The notes beneath the pieces are model-generated. The model searched no databases. It worked only from the letters and a program-made list of their open reading frames with translations, and was not told where the DNA came from. Below are positions 23,913 through 28,314 of a stretch of DNA of 28,314 bases, piece after piece. Within the stretch, counting starts at the first letter, position 1. Every line of letters begins with the position of its first letter. Source of the stretch: Pseudomonadota bacterium. Its GTDB lineage: Bacteria; Bdellovibrionota_C; UBA2361; OMIW01. Location of the stretch: assembly GCA_900299205.1 (NCBI GenBank), contig OMIW01000101.1:1-28314 (forward strand). Direction: 5' to 3'. Both the position numbers and the translations under genes were made by a program.

Positions 23913-24013
23913 TCGGCGGTCATGACGCGGTTAGTCGCGCGTTTCTCGGAGCATACCCATTCGGTCGACTCTTCGTAAAGACTGTTTGCGCCAGCAATTC
24001 TTTGGTACCCACC

Positions 24014-24904
24014 ATGCCATCTCTCTCTATCGCATCCCCTCGCCCCCCTTTCCCCCTCCATCTTGGACTCCCCAAGGGTCGAATGTTTTCGGGGGTTCTA
24101 GCGTTGATGGCGGAGGCGGGTATTCAGATTCGGACCGATGACCGAACCTATCGCCCGATTGTATCGCTGCCGGGGCTCGAGGTAAAAATTCTCAAGCCGC
24201 AGAACATCGCGCAGATGCTCGAGCTTGGTTCCCGAGATATCGGTTTTGCTGGTCGTGACTGGGTTGTCGAGCTTGGTGTCGCCGTGATTGAACTGCTTGA
24301 TACGGGCCTCGATCCCGTCCGGCTCGTCGCAGCAGCCCCCTCGGAACTTTTAGTTGAAGGTGTTCTTCCGAGACGTCACCTCATCGTCGCCTCCGAGTAC
24401 GAAAATCTCTCGAAAAGTTGGCTTGCCCGAAAGGGGATTGATGCTCGCGTGATCCGGACCTACGGCGCGACCGAAGTGTTCCCCCCCGAGGATGCTGATT
24501 GTATCGTTGACAACACAGCAACCGGCTCAACACTGCGTGCGAATGGTCTCACGATTGTTGATGAATTGATGACTTCATCGACGTGTCTCTACGCGAGTCG
24601 CGCTGCGATGGAAGACCCTAATAAGCGGGCCCGGATTGAGGATATCGTCCTCCTCCTCTCAGGAGTGCTCGCCGCTCGACGGCGAGTGATGATCGAAGTC
24701 AACGTAACCCACCATTGTCTTGATGCGGTCGTGGCACTCATGCCAGCCATGAAACAAGCGACGGTATCGCCCTTGCAGAGCACCGCTGGATTTGCGGTCA
24801 AGGCGGCGGTGTTGAAGGCCGATCTTCCGCGAGTTATTCCCCTCATTAAGGCGGCAGGGGGAACCGACATCGCTGTATCAGCTCTATCGCAGATAGTTCC
24901 GTAG
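24014..24904 (+). CDS. hisG: ATP phosphoribosyltransferase, long form
   Basis: A 296-residue HisG that couples ATP and PRPP to start histidine biosynthesis. It has LGLPKGRMFSG (18-27), DIGFAGRDW (75-83) and the PRPP loop in DADCIVDNTATGSTLRANGL (160-179). Residues ~215-296 form the extra ACT-like regulatory domain of the long form, which is feedback-inhibited by histidine and does not need HisZ. Start 24014 is chosen by family length; a TTG at 23897 lies inside the promoter palindrome and would add 39 unconserved residues. No strong ribosome binding site is seen. It heads the his cluster, followed after 89 bp by hisB. Confidence 0.93.
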   Translation: MPSLSIASPRPPFPLHLGLPKGRMFSGVLALMAEAGIQIRTDDRTYRPIVSLPGLEVKILKPQNIAQMLELGSRDIGFAGRDWVVELGVAVIELLDTGLDPVRLVAAAPSELLVEGVLPRRHLIVASEYENLSKSWLARKGIDARVIRTYGATEVFPPEDADCIVDNTATGSTLRANGLTIVDELMTSSTCLYASRAAMEDPNKRARIEDIVLLLSGVLAARRRVMIEVNVTHHCLDAVVALMPAMKQATVSPLQSTAGFAVKAAVLKADLPRVIPLIKAAGGTDIAVSALSQIVP

Positions 24905-24993
24905 GAGACGTCGGTTGGATTGTTTTGGTCGGATAGTCGCCGTTCAAAACATCGGGAGAAACTGGTCCTCGAATTAAAATCGGAGAATGAGTC

Positions 24994-25602
24994 ATGGCAA
25001 GTGCCGAGCAGCAGCAACCAGTTCGTGAGGGACGGGTATCACGAAAGACAAATGAGACCGATGTGCAGGTCGCAGTCGCTCTCGATGGTAGCGGCCAGAT
25101 TTCGGTAAAGACCGGCCTTGCGTTCCTCGATCACCTCATCACTTCATTTGCAACGCACGCACGGATCAATCTGCACCTGACCGCAGTGGGGGACATTGAG
25201 GTTGATGACCATCACACCGTTGAAGATGTCGGGATCGCGATGGGAGAGGCTATACGGCTCGCCGTTGGTGACCGCTCCGGCATTCGCCGGTTTGGTACGG
25301 GACATGCTCCCCTTGATGAGGCTCTCGCGCGGGTCGTTATCGACCTCTCCAACCGCCCGGGAGCGTGGACACAGCTGACTCTTCGACGTGAGCGAATCGG
25401 CGATGTATCGACCGAAAACCTGACTCACTTTTTCTTCTCGTTTGCGATTGCAGCCCGGGTTACCCTCCACGTTGATGTAATTCGGGGAGAAAACGATCAT
25501 CACAAGGTTGAAGCGGCCTTTAAGGCTCTCGCGCTTGCCTGTCGGGAAGCGTGGCAGCGGGATACGACTATTGGGGTGCCAAGCACCAAAGGGGTATTAT
25601 AG
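24994..25602 (+). CDS. hisB: Imidazoleglycerol-phosphate dehydratase
   Basis: A 202-residue dehydratase that converts imidazole-glycerol phosphate to imidazole-acetol phosphate using two manganese ions. The signature histidine/acid motifs are present: FLDHL (44-48), DDHHTVEDVGI (71-81) and ENDHHKVEA (166-174), with H145. It is the monofunctional form, without the phosphatase domain fused in E. coli HisB; a separate histidinol phosphatase must exist elsewhere. GGAG sits 8 nt before the ATG. It is spaced 89 bp from hisG and 89 bp from hisH. Confidence 0.94.
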   Translation: MASAEQQQPVREGRVSRKTNETDVQVAVALDGSGQISVKTGLAFLDHLITSFATHARINLHLTAVGDIEVDDHHTVEDVGIAMGEAIRLAVGDRSGIRRFGTGHAPLDEALARVVIDLSNRPGAWTQLTLRRERIGDVSTENLTHFFFSFAIAARVTLHVDVIRGENDHHKVEAAFKALALACREAWQRDTTIGVPSTKGVL

Positions 25603-25691
25603 GGGGTTATTATCGTTCTCATGAGACGCGCCGCACGAGAGGGCAGTAGGGGACGATTAGTGACGAATAAAGGGCGGCTCGGGGGGTTCGT

Positions 25692-26294
25692 ATGGCGAAA
25701 ACATCAGTCACGATAATCGCGACCGGGGTTGCGAATATCGCCTCAATGAGGGGCGCTTTTCACCGACTAGGGTGCGAGACAGTTCTCACACAGGAACCCG
25801 CCCGAGTTCTCGAGGATTCACTCGTTGTCCTCCCCGGCGTTGGCGCGTTTGGCGCGGGGATGGAGCGGCTTCGTGTCCTGGGGCTCGAAGGAGCAATTCG
25901 TGAGCGGGTTACCTCAGGGAGATCGCTTCTTGCCGTGTGTCTCGGATTGCAGCTGCTGTGTCGCTCGAGCGAAGAGAGTCCGGGGATAGATGGATTGTCG
26001 ATTCTTGATGGGGTCGTTGAGCGTTTTCGGACACCCGAGCGGATTCCGCAGCTCGGTTGGAACGAGGTGACAGCACCACCAGAGGCTCGATACCTCCGCT
26101 CCGGCTATGCCTATTTCGCAAACTCCTTCTGTGCCCGTTCGATAACGGGGGTCGATGTGATAGCACCCGCTACTTACGGCCACCAATTCGTCGCAGCATG
26201 CGAGCGAGGAGGTTTGCTCGCATGCCAGTTTCACCCTGAGCTCTCTGGCGCATGGGGTGCATCGCTCCTCGATCGGTGGATAGCAGGCGCGTGA
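25692..26294 (+). CDS. hisH: Imidazole glycerol phosphate synthase, glutamine amidotransferase subunit
   Basis: A 200-residue class I glutaminase that feeds ammonia to HisF. It contains the catalytic triad C83 in AVCLGLQLL, and H181 and E183 in QFHPELSG. VVLPGVGAFGAGM (45-57) and IPQLGWNEV (118-126) are typical of HisH. The usual CLGMQ reads CLGLQ. The ATG follows a GGGGGG stretch. It sits between hisB (89-bp gap) and hisF (about 124-bp gap). Confidence 0.94.
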   Translation: MAKTSVTIIATGVANIASMRGAFHRLGCETVLTQEPARVLEDSLVVLPGVGAFGAGMERLRVLGLEGAIRERVTSGRSLLAVCLGLQLLCRSSEESPGIDGLSILDGVVERFRTPERIPQLGWNEVTAPPEARYLRSGYAYFANSFCARSITGVDVIAPATYGHQFVAACERGGLLACQFHPELSGAWGASLLDRWIAGA

Positions 26295-26306
26295 GAGGAT
26301 GCGGGT

Positions 26307-26355
26307 AATCGGGCTCGATGATTCCTGTTGGACTCTGGGTACATGAGTCCCGATT
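26307..26355 (+). other. Overlapping hairpins in the hisH-hisF gap
   Basis: GGACTC (26330-26335) pairs with GAGTCC (26345-26350) in a 6-bp stem-loop. Alternatively, the same GAGTCCCGATT (26345-26355) can pair with AATCGGGCTC (26307-26316) with one bulged base. The two folds are mutually exclusive, and no T-run follows. They could be a mRNA processing or stability structure; a switch is speculative. Confidence 0.3.
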
Positions 26356-26418
26356 TCGTGAGTCTCGAAGTAGGTGAATTCTGAGCAGGAGTGAGTCTCT
26401 TTATAGCAGCGAGAAGTG

Positions 26419-27180
26419 ATGATAACAAAACGGATTATACCGTGCCTCGACATACGAGGGGGGCGGATTGTTAAAGGGGTTCAGTTCGGGAATATTAAAG
26501 ATGCCGGTAACCCTGCGGAGCGCGCAAAGCTCTATGAGGATCAGGGAGCTGATGAAATTGTTATCCTTGATATCTCTGCGACCGACGAGGAGCGACGAGC
26601 CTGTTTTTCAACGATCTCGGCGGTTCGGGCGGTTCTCTCGATTCCTTTAACGGTCGGTGGGGGAGTTCGTACCGTCGATGATGCGCGGGCACTCCTTCAG
26701 GAGGGTGCAGATAAAGTTGCGGTCAACACCGCTGCGGTGCGAAATCCTGAATTGATCAGCTTGCTGGCGGAGCAATTCGGAAGCCAGTGTGCGATTCTCG
26801 CGCTCGATGCTCGCAGCTCCGGATTGATGCCCTCAGGATACGAAGTTGTGGTGAGTTCGGGAAAGGAACCAACTGGGATTGACGCAACGACATGGGCGCG
26901 GCGAGCGGGGGAGCTTGGCATCGGCGAGATCGTTCTGACCAGTTTTGACCGTGATGGAACGGGTGCGGGATACGATATCCCCTTACTCCAGGCGATCTCT
27001 ACCTCAGTATCGGTTCCGGTCATCGCCTCGGGGGGTGCGGGGAACGTTGACGATATGGTGCAGGCGTTTGAGGCTGGAGCAGATGCGGTACTCGCGGCAT
27101 CGATATTTCACTACAATCGTTCGACCGTTACTGAGGTAAAGGCGGCGCTCGCAGCACACGGGTTGTTGATGCGGCCTTAA
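26419..27180 (+). CDS. hisF: Imidazole glycerol phosphate synthase, cyclase subunit
   Basis: A 253-residue TIM-barrel enzyme that joins ammonia to PRFAR, giving IGP and AICAR. Catalytic D11 (PCLDIRGGR) and D130 (LALDARSSG) occupy the classical HisF positions, with VGGGVRT (79-85), KVAVNTAA and DGTGAGYD (179-186). ATG 26419 follows a GTG at 26416 (GTGATG); either could be used, and GAGAAG just upstream supports the ATG. It is 111 bp before the HisA-HisI fusion. Confidence 0.94.
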   Translation: MITKRIIPCLDIRGGRIVKGVQFGNIKDAGNPAERAKLYEDQGADEIVILDISATDEERRACFSTISAVRAVLSIPLTVGGGVRTVDDARALLQEGADKVAVNTAAVRNPELISLLAEQFGSQCAILALDARSSGLMPSGYEVVVSSGKEPTGIDATTWARRAGELGIGEIVLTSFDRDGTGAGYDIPLLQAISTSVSVPVIASGGAGNVDDMVQAFEAGADAVLAASIFHYNRSTVTEVKAALAAHGLLMRP

Positions 27181-27291
27181 GCGCCAGGCCGAGAGAGTCA
27201 ACGTAGTGACCTTATCTAAAATCAGCGAGTTCTATTTTGCGTTTTTTAACCTTCTGAGACGCCATCCAATTTTTTATCAGACGAGTATCCG

Positions 27292-28314
27292 ATGATTATT
27301 CCATCAATAGACCTCCTCGGTGGGCAGACCGTGCAGTTAATTGGGGGAAAAGAGCATGCCCTTGATCTTGGGGACCCCTTGCCCTACCTCGAGGAGTTTA
27401 GACTTTTCGGAGAGACAGCCGTCGTTGATCTTGATGCTGCGCTTCGTCAGGGTGATAACGAGCGGCTTATTCTCTCCCTCATTGAACGGGGACCCTGTCG
27501 GGTGGGTGGGGGGATTCGCTCGGTTGATCGAGGGTTGTTCTGGCTTAACAATGGTGCCGATAAGATCGTTCTCGGTACCGCAGCCACCCCCGAGGTCTTG
27601 AGCAAGTTCCCCCGCGAGCGAGTTGTGGCTGCGCTCGATGCTAAGGAGGGCGAGGTCGTCATCGATGGATGGCGGGTGGGAACTGGTCGAACGGTGGAAG
27701 AGCGTATCGCTGAGCTCCGTCCGTATGCGGCGCATTTTCTCGTGACCTTTGTGGAATCAGAAGGTCGGCTACAGGGGTTAAACCTTGAACGGGCGAGAGC
27801 AATCGTCGCTGCAGCGGGGGAGGATAGTCGGGTAACAATTGCGGGTGGGGTTACGACGCTCGCCGATGTTCACGCTCTCGATGCGATGGGTGCGGATGCT
27901 CAGGTAGGGATGGCACTCTACACTAAGCGGTTCACCGTCGCCGAAGCGGTAGCAGCGTGTCTGACAAGTGATCGCCCCGATGGTCTCTGGCCGACGATTG
28001 TCTGCGATGAGGGGGGACGGGCGCTTGGACTGACCTACTCTAATCAAGAGAGCTTGTCCCGCGCTACTGAGCTCCGTCAGGGGGTCTATTGGTCCCGAAA
28101 GCGGGGGTTATGGCACAAAGGGGCGAGCTCGGGCGCGACGCAAACGCTGCTCCGAGTGTCGGTCGATTGCGACAGGGATTGCCTCCGGTTCCTCGTGCGC
28201 CAACAGGGTGACGGATTCTGTCATACAGGAGACTCGACCTGCTTTGGCCCATTAGCGGGGCTCTCAGCGCTCGAGAGGCGGCTTAGTGCGCGGCTAAGGG
28301 AAGACAGCGCAGTA
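27292..28314 (+). CDS. HisA-HisI fusion (probably HisA-HisIE), partial at window end
   Basis: The reading frame starts at ATG 27292 and stays open to the last base (341 codons), with no stop inside. Residues 1-225 are HisA-like (ProFAR isomerase): IIPSIDLLGG (D7), VVDLDAAL (45-52), VGGGIR (71-76), ALD with D116, VIDGWRVGTG and the phosphate-binding TIAGGVTT (182-189). Residues ~232-318 are HisI (phosphoribosyl-AMP cyclohydrolase): YWSRKRGLWHKGASSG, DCDRDC with D292, D294 and D296, then C310 in FCHTG and C317. From 319 on, LAGLSALERRLSARLRE looks like the start of HisE. One chain would thus catalyse two, perhaps three, steps. The 3' end is outside the window. Confidence 0.88.
   Translation, partial: MIIPSIDLLGGQTVQLIGGKEHALDLGDPLPYLEEFRLFGETAVVDLDAALRQGDNERLILSLIERGPCRVGGGIRSVDRGLFWLNNGADKIVLGTAATPEVLSKFPRERVVAALDAKEGEVVIDGWRVGTGRTVEERIAELRPYAAHFLVTFVESEGRLQGLNLERARAIVAAAGEDSRVTIAGGVTTLADVHALDAMGADAQVGMALYTKRFTVAEAVAACLTSDRPDGLWPTIVCDEGGRALGLTYSNQESLSRATELRQGVYWSRKRGLWHKGASSGATQTLLRVSVDCDRDCLRFLVRQQGDGFCHTGDSTCFGPLAGLSALERRLSARLREDSAV

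Noticed and set aside
23897-24013. 39-residue N-terminal extension of HisG from TTG
   Set aside because: The TTG lies within the promoter palindrome, and the extra residues do not resemble HisG.
1-28314. CRISPR array, toxin-antitoxin pair or phage island
   Set aside because: No regular repeat-spacer pattern, no paired small toxin/antitoxin genes, and no integrase or phage structural genes were seen.

Overview
The window is about 28.3 kb of gene-dense, moderately GC-rich bacterial chromosome. A KDO-activating enzyme (kdsB), an undecaprenyl-phosphate sugar transferase and an NtrC-type sigma-54 activator point to a Gram-negative (LPS-bearing) organism. The long-form HisG, the archaeal-type class I aldolase, the paired M16 peptidases and a small CxxC protein fit a deltaproteobacterial-like or related uncultured lineage. 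That placement is inference only and has low certainty. I see no rRNA, tRNA, CRISPR array or full-length transposase gene.

Layout. 1-339: non-coding, with an imperfect 25-bp repeat. 340-5283 (+): four glycan genes, namely a GT2 polyprenyl-linked glycosyltransferase, two GT4 glycosyltransferases and a polyprenyl-phosphate sugar-1-phosphate transferase. They probably start an exopolysaccharide or O-antigen-type pathway. 5298-7603 (-): dapA and a secreted cysteine-rich protein, separated by a 476-bp gap with a tandem 13-mer. 7925-9382 (+): an orphan NtrC-family response regulator. 9381-11748: a repeat-rich island. It holds two copies of a 108-bp full-length palindromic element in opposite orientations, one 195-bp symmetric palindromic element, a small CxxC protein gene (-), and a YihY-family membrane protein gene interrupted by a frameshift at a G9 tract. 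11828-12445 (+): a DUF3617-like secreted protein. 12582-13658 (-): class I fructose-bisphosphate aldolase. 13996-16602 (+): two M16 peptidase subunits with complementary motifs. 16693-22216 (+): an SCP2-domain protein, an AlaC-like aminotransferase, a TPR protein, a short CorA-like protein and an RtcB homologue. 22267-23745 (-): kdsB followed by a histidine-phosphatase-like protein. 24014-28314 (+): a histidine cluster hisG-hisB-hisH-hisF-hisA/I(E). Its last gene is a HisA-HisI fusion, probably continuing into HisE, and it runs off the window end.

How they work together. The first block builds lipid-linked glycans. kdsB supplies CMP-KDO for LPS. The his cluster encodes most of the path from PRPP/ATP to imidazole-acetol phosphate; hisC, hisD and the histidinol-phosphatase are not in the window. 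The two M16 genes look like one heterodimeric peptidase. I find no clear new defence or mobile system. The most unusual signals are the palindromic elements around the frameshifted yihY gene, the long poly-G tracts in several genes, and the HisA-HisI(E) fusion.
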